This document shows positions 24,408-35,227 of a stretch of 64,000 nt of DNA, one piece after another (within the stretch, counting starts at the first letter, position 1; every line of letters starts with the position of its first letter). A program made the position numbers and the translations under genes. The stretch comes from Schistosoma haematobium (taxonomy: Eukaryota; Platyhelminthes; Trematoda; Strigeidida; Schistosomatidae), in the NCBI RefSeq assembly GCF_000699445.3, contig NC_067197.1, positions 8,128,152 to 8,192,151 of the forward strand, in the 5' to 3' direction. The notes beneath the pieces are model-generated. The model was not told where the DNA came from. It did not search any database and saw only the letters and a program-made list of their open reading frames with translations.

Positions 24408-25340
24408 ATGTCGATTTCTTTAGAACAGTTGCAGTTAATATTACAGCTACAGCACCAGCAGATGTTAGCCTTCCAACAACAACAGAACCAGCAGATGTTA
24501 GTCTTGCAACAACAACTATTTGAAACAGTTTTGGGCAGACTTTTCATTCAACCAGAAAATAAGGAATCTATTTATGTTGCAGATAATGGTGCAGCAATGG
24601 ACAATTCAGAAGCATATCCTGTGGAGGATTCACATCCCTTTATACCTGAATCAGAACGTAATATTTGTAACGTATCCGGCTCACAGCAAGAAAATACTGT
24701 TCTAAATGCTCATGAAGTTGTGACAATACCAGATGATCAAGAACCAGATCCTGTAGATGAAGCCCAGAGTCCAGAATTGAATGAAACGCTACTGGTTCTG
24801 TCTAGCTCTGAAAATAAACTCCAGCTCGAACAAAATTGTGATCCACGTGCTATTAGTCGAGAAAGCTGTGGGGACTCGTATTCAGAAAATAACTGGGGCA
24901 ACACGATGAACCCAACTGTACCAAATGTTACTCAAAATAATTGGGAGACAAAAATTTATATTGAACTGGATTATCTAATTTCTCATGACAATGTACTAGA
25001 TATGGGTTCTTATAATAATGCACAGAATTTTGATGAGATTTCTTATAAAAATGAAAATATATCGGCTGTTTCAAATGATGGTCAAAAATCTAATTTAATT
25101 TTGTTAGGCGTTGACTTTCTTAATGACTCATTATCTACTAACGAGATTCATAATGAATTTGGAAGTAAGGACCCCAAGTCGATGGTCGTTCATCATCATC
25201 TAGTCATTTTTAGTGGATTCTCCATTCAATACGAGAAACATGGTTTAATCAAAGTCCTATTAGTTGTAATTTGGAGACATAAGGACCCAACATTATTTCG
25301 CGGAGGAGGAGAATGTTGGAGTATTTATAGTTACACATAA
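24408..25340 (+). CDS. Array ORF copy 15
   Basis: Identical product. A-run of 6, with an in-frame ATG at 24378. Confidence 0.55.
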   Translation: MSISLEQLQLILQLQHQQMLAFQQQQNQQMLVLQQQLFETVLGRLFIQPENKESIYVADNGAAMDNSEAYPVEDSHPFIPESERNICNVSGSQQENTVLNAHEVVTIPDDQEPDPVDEAQSPELNETLLVLSSSENKLQLEQNCDPRAISRESCGDSYSENNWGNTMNPTVPNVTQNNWETKIYIELDYLISHDNVLDMGSYNNAQNFDEISYKNENISAVSNDGQKSNLILLGVDFLNDSLSTNEIHNEFGSKDPKSMVVHHHLVIFSGFSIQYEKHGLIKVLLVVIWRHKDPTLFRGGGECWSIYSYT

Positions 25341-26040
25341 TTTTTTCTAAAATCAGAATCTAAACTTGGAATCTTAAAAAAAAGGGAGGTGTTATATCCG
25401 GTGAAGATTAAGTTACAGGTAATTTCCGAGGACTATTCATGGACTAATATTCTATAATATCCTTATTGTATAACTACTCAACAATTACACTATGTATATT
25501 TGTATTCCTTTTATGATAAGCTTTATTTTGACCTATAATTTATTATTGTACGATTTACGCTTCTTAAGTTATGTTCAGTTTATTAACTAATGCCTCCCAC
25601 ATTCACAGCCACTTTTTGGCTTATTTGTGTACAAGTATTATTTCCTATTTTATGGTACGTTGCGGTCTGCGTGATTGATATATAAACCAAGTATGTCTGA
25701 AATAAATGATCTGCTCTGATTCGGAAGCTGGTATTGTGTTCTGTACTCAAGTGGAAGGGCTCGTAGGACATAGGACCAATAAGGACGCTAAACTGCCCAC
25801 ACCGGTTGAACGTCATTGGTTGGCCTAGTGTGAAGATTCGTATAAGTCGTATTCGGATTGGTAGATAAATCGTGCGATAGAAAAACCAGACATCCAAGGT
25901 CATAACAATTGGCGACGGGGATTTTGGCAACAAAATAATAATAATAATAATACAACAAGTGCTGACTCAGATTTTGGAAATAAATTAGCTGTTATAATTG
26001 CCGGTGATTTTTGGCGTTAATATTATTATTGGCACAAAAA

Positions 26041-26973
26041 ATGTCGATTTCTTTAGAACAGTTGCAGTTAATATTACAGCTACAGCACCAGCAGATGTTA
26101 GCCTTCCAACAACAACAGAACCAGCAGATGTTAGTCTTGCAACAACAACTATTTGAAACAGTTTTGGGCAGACTTTTCATTCAACCAGAAAATAAGGAAT
26201 CTATTTATGTTGCAGATAATGGTGCAGCAATGGACAATTCAGAAGCATATCCTGTGGAGGATTCACATCCCTTTATACCTGAATCAGAACGTAATATTTG
26301 TAACGTATCCGGCTCACAGCAAGAAAATACTGTTCTAAATGCTCATGAAGTTGTGACAATACCAGATGATCAAGAACCAGATCCTGTAGATGAAGCCCAG
26401 AGTCCAGAATTGAATGAAACGCTACTGGTTCTGTCTAGCTCTGAAAATAAACTCCAGCTCGAACAAAATTGTGATCCACGTGCTATTAGTCGAGAAAGCT
26501 GTGGGGACTCGTATTCAGAAAATAACTGGGGCAACACGATGAACCCAACTGTACCAAATGTTACTCAAAATAATTGGGAGACAAAAATTTATATTGAACT
26601 GGATTATCTAATTTCTCATGACAATGTACTAGATATGGGTTCTTATAATAATGCACAGAATTTTGATGAGATTTCTTATAAAAATGAAAATATATCGGCT
26701 GTTTCAAATGATGGTCAAAAATCTAATTTAATTTTGTTAGGCGTTGACTTTCTTAATGACTCATTATCTACTAACGAGATTCATAATGAATTTGGAAGTA
26801 AGGACCCCAAGTCGATGGTCGTTCATCATCATCTAGTCATTTTTAGTGGATTCTCCATTCAATACGAGAAACATGGTTTAATCAAAGTCCTATTAGTTGT
26901 AATTTGGAGACATAAGGACCCAACATTATTTCGCGGAGGAGGAGAATGTTGGAGTATTTATAGTTACACATAA
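26041..26973 (+). CDS. Array ORF copy 16
   Basis: Identical product. A-run of 6, with an in-frame ATG at 26011. Confidence 0.55.
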   Translation: MSISLEQLQLILQLQHQQMLAFQQQQNQQMLVLQQQLFETVLGRLFIQPENKESIYVADNGAAMDNSEAYPVEDSHPFIPESERNICNVSGSQQENTVLNAHEVVTIPDDQEPDPVDEAQSPELNETLLVLSSSENKLQLEQNCDPRAISRESCGDSYSENNWGNTMNPTVPNVTQNNWETKIYIELDYLISHDNVLDMGSYNNAQNFDEISYKNENISAVSNDGQKSNLILLGVDFLNDSLSTNEIHNEFGSKDPKSMVVHHHLVIFSGFSIQYEKHGLIKVLLVVIWRHKDPTLFRGGGECWSIYSYT

Positions 26974-27674
26974 TTTTTTCTAAAATCAGAATCTAAACTT
27001 GGAATCTTAAAAAAAAAGGGAGGTGTTATATCCGGTGAAGATTAAGTTACAGGTAATTTCCGAGGACTATTCATGGACTAATATTCTATAATATCCTTAT
27101 TGTATAACTACTCAACAATTACACTATGTATATTTGTATTCCTTTTATGATAAGCTTTATTTTGACCTATAATTTATTATTGTACGATTTACGCTTCTTA
27201 AGTTATGTTCAGTTTATTAACTAATGCCTCCCACATTCACAGCCACTTTTTGGCTTATTTGTGTACAAGTATTATTTCCTATTTTATGGTACGTTGCGGT
27301 CTGCGTGATTGATATATAAACCAAGTATGTCTGAAATAAATGATCTGCTCTGATTCGGAAGCTGGTATTGTGTTCTGTACTCAAGTGGAAGGGCTCGTAG
27401 GACATAGGACCAATAAGGACGCTAAACTGCCCACACCGGTTGAACGTCATTGGTTGGCCTAGTGTGAAGATTCGTATAAGTCGTATTCGGATTGGTAGAT
27501 AAATCGTGCGATAGAAAAACCAGACATCCAAGGTCATAACAATTGGCGACGGGGATTTTGGCAACAAAATAATAATAATAATAATACAACAAGTGCTGAC
27601 TCAGATTTTGGAAATAAATTAGCTGTTATAATTGCCGGTGATTTTTGGCGTTAATATTATTATTGGCACAAAAA

Positions 27675-28607
27675 ATGTCGATTTCTTTAGAACAGTTGCA
27701 GTTAATATTACAGCTACAGCACCAGCAGATGTTAGCCTTCCAACAACAACAGAACCAGCAGATGTTAGTCTTGCAACAACAACTATTTGAAACAGTTTTG
27801 GGCAGACTTTTCATTCAACCAGAAAATAAGGAATCTATTTATGTTGCAGATAATGGTGCAGCAATGGACAATTCAGAAGCATATCCTGTGGAGGATTCAC
27901 ATCCCTTTATACCTGAATCAGAACGTAATATTTGTAACGTATCCGGCTCACAGCAAGAAAATACTGTTCTAAATGCTCATGAAGTTGTGACAATACCAGA
28001 TGATCAAGAACCAGATCCTGTAGATGAAGCCCAGAGTCCAGAATTGAATGAAACGCTACTGGTTCTGTCTAGCTCTGAAAATAAACTCCAGCTCGAACAA
28101 AATTGTGATCCACGTGCTATTAGTCGAGAAAGCTGTGGGGACTCGTATTCAGAAAATAACTGGGGCAACACGATGAACCCAACTGTACCAAATGTTACTC
28201 AAAATAATTGGGAGACAAAAATTTATATTGAACTGGATTATCTAATTTCTCATGACAATGTACTAGATATGGGTTCTTATAATAATGCACAGAATTTTGA
28301 TGAGATTTCTTATAAAAATGAAAATATATCGGCTGTTTCAAATGATGGTCAAAAATCTAATTTAATTTTGTTAGGCGTTGACTTTCTTAATGACTCATTA
28401 TCTACTAACGAGATTCATAATGAATTTGGAAGTAAGGACCCCAAGTCGATGGTCGTTCATCATCATCTAGTCATTTTTAGTGGATTCTCCATTCAATACG
28501 AGAAACATGGTTTAATCAAAGTCCTATTAGTTGTAATTTGGAGACATAAGGACCCAACATTATTTCGCGGAGGAGGAGAATGTTGGAGTATTTATAGTTA
28601 CACATAA
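27675..28607 (+). CDS. Array ORF copy 17
   Basis: Identical product. A-run of 6, with an in-frame ATG at 27645. Confidence 0.55.
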   Translation: MSISLEQLQLILQLQHQQMLAFQQQQNQQMLVLQQQLFETVLGRLFIQPENKESIYVADNGAAMDNSEAYPVEDSHPFIPESERNICNVSGSQQENTVLNAHEVVTIPDDQEPDPVDEAQSPELNETLLVLSSSENKLQLEQNCDPRAISRESCGDSYSENNWGNTMNPTVPNVTQNNWETKIYIELDYLISHDNVLDMGSYNNAQNFDEISYKNENISAVSNDGQKSNLILLGVDFLNDSLSTNEIHNEFGSKDPKSMVVHHHLVIFSGFSIQYEKHGLIKVLLVVIWRHKDPTLFRGGGECWSIYSYT

Positions 28608-29309
28608 TTTTTTCTAAAATCAGAATCTAAACTTGGAATCTTAAAAAAAAAGGGAGGTGTTATATCCGGTGAAGATTAAGTTACAGGTAATTTCCGAGGA
28701 CTATTCATGGACTAATATTCTATAATATCCTTATTGTATAACTACTCAACAATTACACTATGTATATTTGTATTCCTTTTATGATAAGCTTTATTTTGAC
28801 CTATAATTTATTATTGTACGATTTACGCTTCTTAAGTTATGTTCAGTTTATTAACTAATGCCTCCCACATTCACAGCCACTTTTTGGCTTATTTGTGTAC
28901 AAGTATTATTTCCTATTTTATGGTACGTTGCGGTCTGCGTGATTGATATATAAACCAAGTATGTCTGAAATAAATGATCTGCTCTGATTCGGAAGCTGGT
29001 ATTGTGTTCTGTACTCAAGTGGAAGGGCTCGTAGGACATAGGACCAATAAGGACGCTAAACTGCCCACACCGGTTGAACGTCATTGGTTGGCCTAGTGTG
29101 AAGATTCGTATAAGTCGTATTCGGATTGGTAGATAAATCGTGCGATAGAAAAACCAGACATCCAAGGTCATAACAATTGGCGACGGGGATTTTGGCAACA
29201 AAATAATAATAATAATAATACAACAAGTGCTGACTCAGATTTTGGAAATAAATTAGCTGTTATAATTGCCGGTGATTTTTGGCGTTAATATTATTATTGG
29301 CACAAAAAA

Positions 29310-30242
29310 ATGTCGATTTCTTTAGAACAGTTGCAGTTAATATTACAGCTACAGCACCAGCAGATGTTAGCCTTCCAACAACAACAGAACCAGCAGATGT
29401 TAGTCTTGCAACAACAACTATTTGAAACAGTTTTGGGCAGACTTTTCATTCAACCAGAAAATAAGGAATCTATTTATGTTGCAGATAATGGTGCAGCAAT
29501 GGACAATTCAGAAGCATATCCTGTGGAGGATTCACATCCCTTTATACCTGAATCAGAACGTAATATTTGTAACGTATCCGGCTCACAGCAAGAAAATACT
29601 GTTCTAAATGCTCATGAAGTTGTGACAATACCAGATGATCAAGAACCAGATCCTGTAGATGAAGCCCAGAGTCCAGAATTGAATGAAACGCTACTGGTTC
29701 TGTCTAGCTCTGAAAATAAACTCCAGCTCGAACAAAATTGTGATCCACGTGCTATTAGTCGAGAAAGCTGTGGGGACTCGTATTCAGAAAATAACTGGGG
29801 CAACACGATGAACCCAACTGTACCAAATGTTACTCAAAATAATTGGGAGACAAAAATTTATATTGAACTGGATTATCTAATTTCTCATGACAATGTACTA
29901 GATATGGGTTCTTATAATAATGCACAGAATTTTGATGAGATTTCTTATAAAAATGAAAATATATCGGCTGTTTCAAATGATGGTCAAAAATCTAATTTAA
30001 TTTTGTTAGGCGTTGACTTTCTTAATGACTCATTATCTACTAACGAGATTCATAATGAATTTGGAAGTAAGGACCCCAAGTCGATGGTCGTTCATCATCA
30101 TCTAGTCATTTTTAGTGGATTCTCCATTCAATACGAGAAACATGGTTTAATCAAAGTCCTATTAGTTGTAATTTGGAGACATAAGGACCCAACATTATTT
30201 CGCGGAGGAGGAGAATGTTGGAGTATTTATAGTTACACATAA
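29310..30242 (+). CDS. Array ORF copy 18, last in the array
   Basis: Identical product. A-run of 7; shortened T-run after the stop. Only one LTR follows before the array ends, so this internal region is flanked on both sides by complete LTRs. Confidence 0.55.
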   Translation: MSISLEQLQLILQLQHQQMLAFQQQQNQQMLVLQQQLFETVLGRLFIQPENKESIYVADNGAAMDNSEAYPVEDSHPFIPESERNICNVSGSQQENTVLNAHEVVTIPDDQEPDPVDEAQSPELNETLLVLSSSENKLQLEQNCDPRAISRESCGDSYSENNWGNTMNPTVPNVTQNNWETKIYIELDYLISHDNVLDMGSYNNAQNFDEISYKNENISAVSNDGQKSNLILLGVDFLNDSLSTNEIHNEFGSKDPKSMVVHHHLVIFSGFSIQYEKHGLIKVLLVVIWRHKDPTLFRGGGECWSIYSYT

Positions 30243-30290
30243 TTTTTCTAAAATCAGAATCTAAACTTGGAATCTTAAAAAAAAGGGAGG

Positions 30291-30808
30291 TGTTATATCC
30301 GGTGAAGATTAAGTTACAGGTAATTTCCGAGGACTATTCATGGACTAATATTCTATAATATCCTTATTGTATAACTACTCAACAATTACACTATGTATAT
30401 TTGTATTCCTTTTATGATAAGCTTTATTTTGACCTATAATTTATTATTGTACGATTTACGCTTCTTAAGTTATGTTCAGTTTATTAACTAATGCCTCCCA
30501 CATTCACAGCCACTTTTTGGCTTATTTGTGTACAAGTATTATTTCCTATTTTATGGTACGTTGCGGTCTGCGTGATTGATATATAAACCAAGTATGTCTG
30601 AAATAAATGATCTGCTCTGATTCGGAAGCTGGTATTGTGTTCTGTACTCAAGTGGAAGGGCTCGTAGGACATAGGACCAATAAGGACGCTAAACTGCCCA
30701 CACCGGTTGAACGTCATTGGTTGGCCTAGTGTGAAGATTCGTATAAGTCGTATTCGGATTGGTAGATAAATCGTGCGATAGAAAAACCAGACATCCAAGG
30801 TCATAACA
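30291..30808 (+). mobile_element. Terminal LTR closing the array
   Basis: A complete 518-bp LTR ending ATAACA at 30808. The next bases (TTTAG) are unrelated to the internal region, so the array stops at a genuine element end and not at a random break. TTTAG would be the 3' target duplication if the array inserted as one piece; the matching left copy lies outside the window. Confidence 0.85.
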
Positions 30809-30844
30809 TTTAGACAGACAGTTTATAAAATGATTAAGTTAACA

Positions 30845-31290
30845 TAAATTCCTCCTCCACGATCCCACCTCGCAATATTGGAATCAAGAACCTACCAGTC
30901 TCGTGCGCGAACTCTTAACCTCTACACCATTGAGCCGGCCGGCATCCGACGGTGTTAATGTCTAACCTTAACCAATCTACGAAGTTGCGCCACCGTCCAC
31001 CATTGTCATCAGTGAATTACTATCTCACAACAGACCCGGTTAAACTCCACTGGTCTTTGCTTCTCACTAGAACTCTAGGAAGTACCTCTTGAAGCAGTCA
31101 TTAGTGAGCATATGATGATTATAATCAGAGACGGGTTTTGTGGATATTATATCAATTTTAATAGTTGAACTCATGAATTAATTGAAGGACTACCATATTA
31201 AGACGAAACGGCCGTCCGTTGCTTCCAGGTTTTTCATGGTGACCTAGCTTCAATTGACTCATCACTTCGACAATTGAAATTTATTTATCA
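30845..31290. repeat. Broken hammerhead-SINE family A copies next to the array
   Basis: Two fragments of the family described at 56385. At 30850-30980 there is a minus-oriented tRNA-like part with a decayed B box. At 31130-31290 a plus-oriented copy has its 5' tip joined directly to the 3' half of the hammerhead (GACGAAACGGCCGTC at about 31203), with CUGAnGA lost. No intact ribozyme. Confidence 0.6.
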
Positions 31291-32525
31291 CATGGGACTG
31301 AAATCTACTTAATTAATTTCATATTACCAATTTTCATACATTTAGATATTATCATTTGATAAGTTCAAGTTAACAGAGAAGTTTTATGTGAAGTATTCAT
31401 GATTGACAACAGCTGGTCACTAATAACAAAGAATTATAATGTCAAAGTATTGTATACTGAATGAAGTTAAACAGAATAATAGTGAACAGTATTGTGATCA
31501 ATTGGATTCCATTCAATTTAAGGTTTTAACATATGCCTTAAAATTATTATAAAGACATCAGAGGGTGTGTTGCTCTCTAGACGAATTAGAATAACAGTCA
31601 ATTACTTTGTCTAGTCAGTACCTATCTTCATTAAAATACCATATCAGGATTGGTGGTAAGTGCATATAGCTTAAATATTTAAAAAACCCTTCAGTTAGCA
31701 AATGTCCACCAAGTCAAACGGTTCATTGATTCACTAACTTAACATAACTCCTTTGGTGGTTGAAAAATATTCGGGTAATGCTTAAAGATGACTATTATAA
31801 ATATCTCAAATCTAGATATGTCCACTAACTTAAAAAGTAGATACATGAGTGTCGAGTGAACTGGTACTTTCTGATAGACTGACAGGCACTCCACACACAC
31901 CAAAAACTGTATTAATGATTAGGAATATGTATGAAATTTACTGTATTCATCCTGTATTCTAGACAGCTCCATTCTGACTGGTGTTGATAATAACATCCAA
32001 GATCGGTAAATCGGCCAACGTATTCGATAGTGAAACTGACAATTAAAATGAATGAAACGAAATTTATCACATTACTTATTAAAACCTCTTTAAAACACTA
32101 AATTTACAAATGTAATTCCGACGGCCAGTGACGTAACCAATAAACCGTTAGAACCTCAATGGGGTGTCCTGTAAAAACGAAATATTTACAATCGATTGAT
32201 TATTGACTAGTGACCATACCCTGTTTACGTGAACCTTAATGCTGATCAAATTCTATAGATCAAGTTGCAGTTAATTCTCTAATTTAAGCAACCTGACATC
32301 GTGTGCACTATGTCCACTTAGTAGGGAGTTGGTGGTAGTTAGGAGAAAACTGTGGATCTAGATTTCATACTAGTTATCTATTCAGCTGTTAGTATCTCAT
32401 TCCTACAGGACAATCAGTTTAAGGTCGAATAATTCACTAGTAGCATCTAAAAGTATGAAGCTGAATGGATAGGTTTGAATCCTATTGTCTGAATCAGATA
32501 CATCAACATTGAATGTATGTCACAG
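31291..32525. other. No gene or clear repeat seen
   Basis: AT-rich sequence without a convincing ORF, RNA gene or copy of another segment in the window. Confidence 0.5.
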
Positions 32526-33050
32526 GTTTATTTTATTTTAACACATAGATATTGGTACAAGGAGGCACCAAATACATATGCGCCACACAAATCTCATTTG
32601 ATATGTGTGAGGGCTGTGATACTGCCCAGGTGCCGAAACCGAAGCAGGTGGTTTTCTTAGGAGGCCACACCCGGAGCCTTCGACCTAAAGGTCTGATTCA
32701 CAAGGCAGTGTAGCAACGTCAAGAGATGCAGTCCCATGGTAGCCGGTGACCAACGATAGGTTTGTACACTATTTGTCCCTTCAGGATACTGGAACGCATG
32801 TTCACCATTGGTTTGGAATCAGGGTTTTCCAACTCCCCTAGGTGGACTCTCCATGTCCACCAACCCAGTTAGAGTGCCGGACATTCGCTTTACGTCCTCT
32901 CAATTTCGTAAACAACAGTAATGCCACAAGAAGGCAGTGAGTAGGACTTCCCTGACAGAAGCTATATACGAGTGTCCATGTGAGAGCATTTGGAGAGGGA
33001 GAGCGGACTATGCCCACTCTCGGCCGTACCAGGGCATTTAGGGGCGTATG
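32525..33050 (-). repeat. Dispersed repeat, probable non-LTR retrotransposon 3' end
   Basis: The segment matches 53385-53795 over most of its length in the same orientation (shared landmarks: a GTACAAGGAGGCA block near the left end, GATGCAGTCCCATGGTAGCC in the middle, GAGAGCATTTGGAGAG near the right). Read on the minus strand it ends in an A/T-rich AAATAAAATAAA-like tail, as non-LTR elements do. No ORF survives. The clade is not determined. Confidence 0.5.
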
Positions 33051-33958
33051 TTACAGTGATAAGTATCAAATGAACTACTGATAACCATCAAACATCTAAA
33101 AAGTATACACAATATCAAATCACTTAGAATAGTCGAAACATTACAAATATCCACCAATAAGGTATAGGCATTAATTAGATTAAAAGCGTTACCCTATAAA
33201 AATGAATCCTAAAGAAAACATCATATAAACGTCAATTTGTTTCGAACAAAATGTAACGCATCTAACACAATGAAAATAAACAGTCAATAAGCAACTAAAC
33301 TACATATATATTTATATTGTTCACATGAATAATTAAACCTTGTTAAATATTCACTTGAGAATTAAATAAAACAAAACTATGTGAATAAATCATTAATTGA
33401 ACAGATTTCCAATGGAAATTAACGTAACTTTTTATTTCCATAGACACAATTTTTTTTTCTTTCGAAACAACGAAATTTAAAACTTGTACCATTATTTACT
33501 GCCAATTTTAAAACATCAAATCACATCTATAATTTATCGATCACAATGTTACGATCTATATTGTGTATGTTGAGATCATTTGAATACTGATTAAATGAAT
33601 GTAATTTAGTTACTAATGTAAATGACTCTATTTTATATGTACTATTCATCTAGATCACCACAGAAATCCTGAAAGCACTGGACGACCATTTCGTTCTATT
33701 GCAGGAATCCTCAGCAATGGAATATTGATTGTGATTGCTAAAATGTGAGAAGATGGCTACTAGATTATCTGTCTACAAAAAAAAGCATAGTTCATTTCTA
33801 AATCTTTTAGAATTTTTATAATTTTTAAATCATGAACTGATCTTAGTTAGATCATCATTGGAAAGTTGGAAGTATTAGATAGTTAGTTATACGAATATTC
33901 GTCAAGATTAGAACGAATAGTTTGACAGTAATTGAGCGCCGAGTATAGAGAAGTCATT
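33051..33958. other. No gene seen apart from the short hammerhead
   Basis: AT-rich sequence with homopolymer runs; no ORF or further repeat could be supported. Confidence 0.45.
33675..33720 (-). ncRNA. Hammerhead ribozyme, family A copy with intact core
   Basis: On the minus strand the order is CTGAGGA, a degraded stem II, GAAA, a very short stem III with loop GGTC, cleavage triplet GTC, then CAGTGC pairing back with the bases before CTGA. CUGA-N-GA tolerates any base at position 7, so the core is complete. Stem II has only two pairs left, so activity is doubtful. The rest of the parent SINE is barely recognisable. Confidence 0.45.
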
Positions 33959-34103
33959 ATATGTGAAAATTATATTTGAAATATTCTCAGCGATTGAAAT
34001 TTAACTAATTCCAACGTTTCGTCCAGACAAGTTAGCTGGACGAAACGTTGGAATTAGTTAAATTTCAATCGCTGAGAATATTTCAAATATAATTTTCACA
34101 TAT
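33959..34103. repeat. Perfect palindrome, 68-bp arms around a 9-base loop
   Basis: Arms 33959-34026 and 34036-34103 are exact reverse complements, separated by ACAAGTTAG. The right arm starts CTGGACGAAACGTTGG. A diverged single copy of this arm appears after the (TA)n run at 38616-38670, so the arm is a dispersed repeat that has been duplicated in inverted form. A transcript would fold into a long uninterrupted hairpin. Confidence 0.9.
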
Positions 34104-34555
34104 TAGATAGTTAGTTATTTCATTCTAGTTTGGAGCTCTACTACATAGAGTTAAACGTAGGCCTTCCGGTCTTGCACATGAATTCCTAACTTCTAAACCA
34201 ATGAACCAAGATCCACTGGTGTTATCATTTGAAGTTCATCAATTCATGAAATTTCTCAACCCTCTTTCTTTGACTATGACCCCAGATATTGTTGAAATCC
34301 ACCAGTCACGGTTTCTCAATAGAATAATTATTCCTCAAATATTGTTTTTATGGATTTTTTTTCGCATTGCTATTCTCTGTTTTAAACCATGGTGATGATT
34401 TCCTGGCCAAAACACTTGAGACGAAAATACATAACTGTAGAATCGTCACGGTCCAATTAACGGTATGTACATATAAGCCTACTATTGCCCATAAAAGCCA
34501 TAGTGAATCAGTAATAAAATGACCTTGAACATTATTCAACCAATAGGTTTGTAGT
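34104..34555. other. No gene seen
   Basis: Short ORFs on both strands lack any recognisable domain. Nothing else stands out. Confidence 0.45.
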
Positions 34556-34559
34556 GTCA

Positions 34560-34945
34560 GTTATTATGGCAAGCCCATATACCTTATTCTAACTTCCGGA
34601 CATCCTATTTTATTCATTTTACTTGAACCATATTTTGACCTTGTCAATTATTCGCTTGTCAGTCTTGACTGTTTTTATATGAGCGCGTATATGTGTATGC
34701 CCTTCTTATCGCATTAATCACATGTCTGTAGCTTTATTTTGTCTGACTATAAATATTGAGTAACGCTTGACAAAGATGGAGTTGGCTTCCCAGCCATCTT
34801 CCATACGCGTCATTTTTGCTTTGCTATGTTTCATTCGCTTCATGTACGAAATATATGTATTCTCAAGTCAATTCTCGTTATTCGACTTATTTAATTCCGT
34901 TATTGGATAACGCGATTTAAGTCGACGATGATATGACGAGAATAA
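34560..34945 (+). repeat. LTR-like dispersed repeat
   Basis: The segment is a diverged match, in inverse orientation, to 60240-60740. Shared marks include a TATGAGCG...TATGTG block, a CTATAAA TATA-like box and a closing AACGCGAT motif. The size and central TATA box suggest a solo LTR of a second LTR family, but I could not fix clean TG...CA ends. Confidence 0.4.
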
Positions 34946-35227
34946 GCAATAACAAACATTCGAACAATCTAAATAGTAGTCTGATCAAACGGGCCATTAC
35001 AGGTTAAAATAACTGATTACGTAAGTATTGTTGTAATATAAAAAACGTTTATTATTTTGAAATATACCATGATGAACAACAGAAAGCTGCCTATGAGATT
35101 AACTGTCATAATCGGGAGAAACTTCGAGACAACTGAATGTGAGGTTGAAGAAAAGCAAACAATCTTTGAAAAATTTCTCCAAATCCTCGGTTGATCTAAA
35201 GAAACTTGAGAATTACTTTACTTTTTT

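Larger units (their letters stand above)
1..30808 (+). repeat. Tandem array of a non-autonomous LTR retrotransposon, units sharing LTRs
   Basis: The sequence repeats with a period of 1631-1636 bp. Each unit is one LTR followed by one internal region, so adjacent internal regions share a single LTR. LTR starts are 886, 2521, 4154, 5786, 7419, 9054, 10690, 12323, 13957, 15588, 17222, 18855, 20489, 22124, 23757, 25390, 27024, 28658 and 30291; each LTR is 518 bp. The array begins left of the window, in the middle of an internal region, and ends at 30808 on the last base of an LTR. Every unit keeps a primer binding site after the LTR and a polypurine tract before the next one. In the stretches I compared, units differ only in homopolymer length (A-run before GGGAGG, A-run before the ORF start, T-run after the stop). 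No protease, reverse transcriptase or integrase is encoded, so the element depends on enzymes from elsewhere. Origin by unequal LTR recombination or by insertion of a concatemer are both possible. Confidence 0.93.

Noticed and set aside
1..30808. CRISPR-like or ribosomal-type tandem array
   Set aside because: The unit has LTR ends, primer site and polypurine tract; no short repeat/spacer pattern and no rRNA sequence.
31291..32525. Short ORFs in AT-rich intervals here and elsewhere in the right half
   Set aside because: They are 60-95 codons long, lack domains and are about what chance would give.
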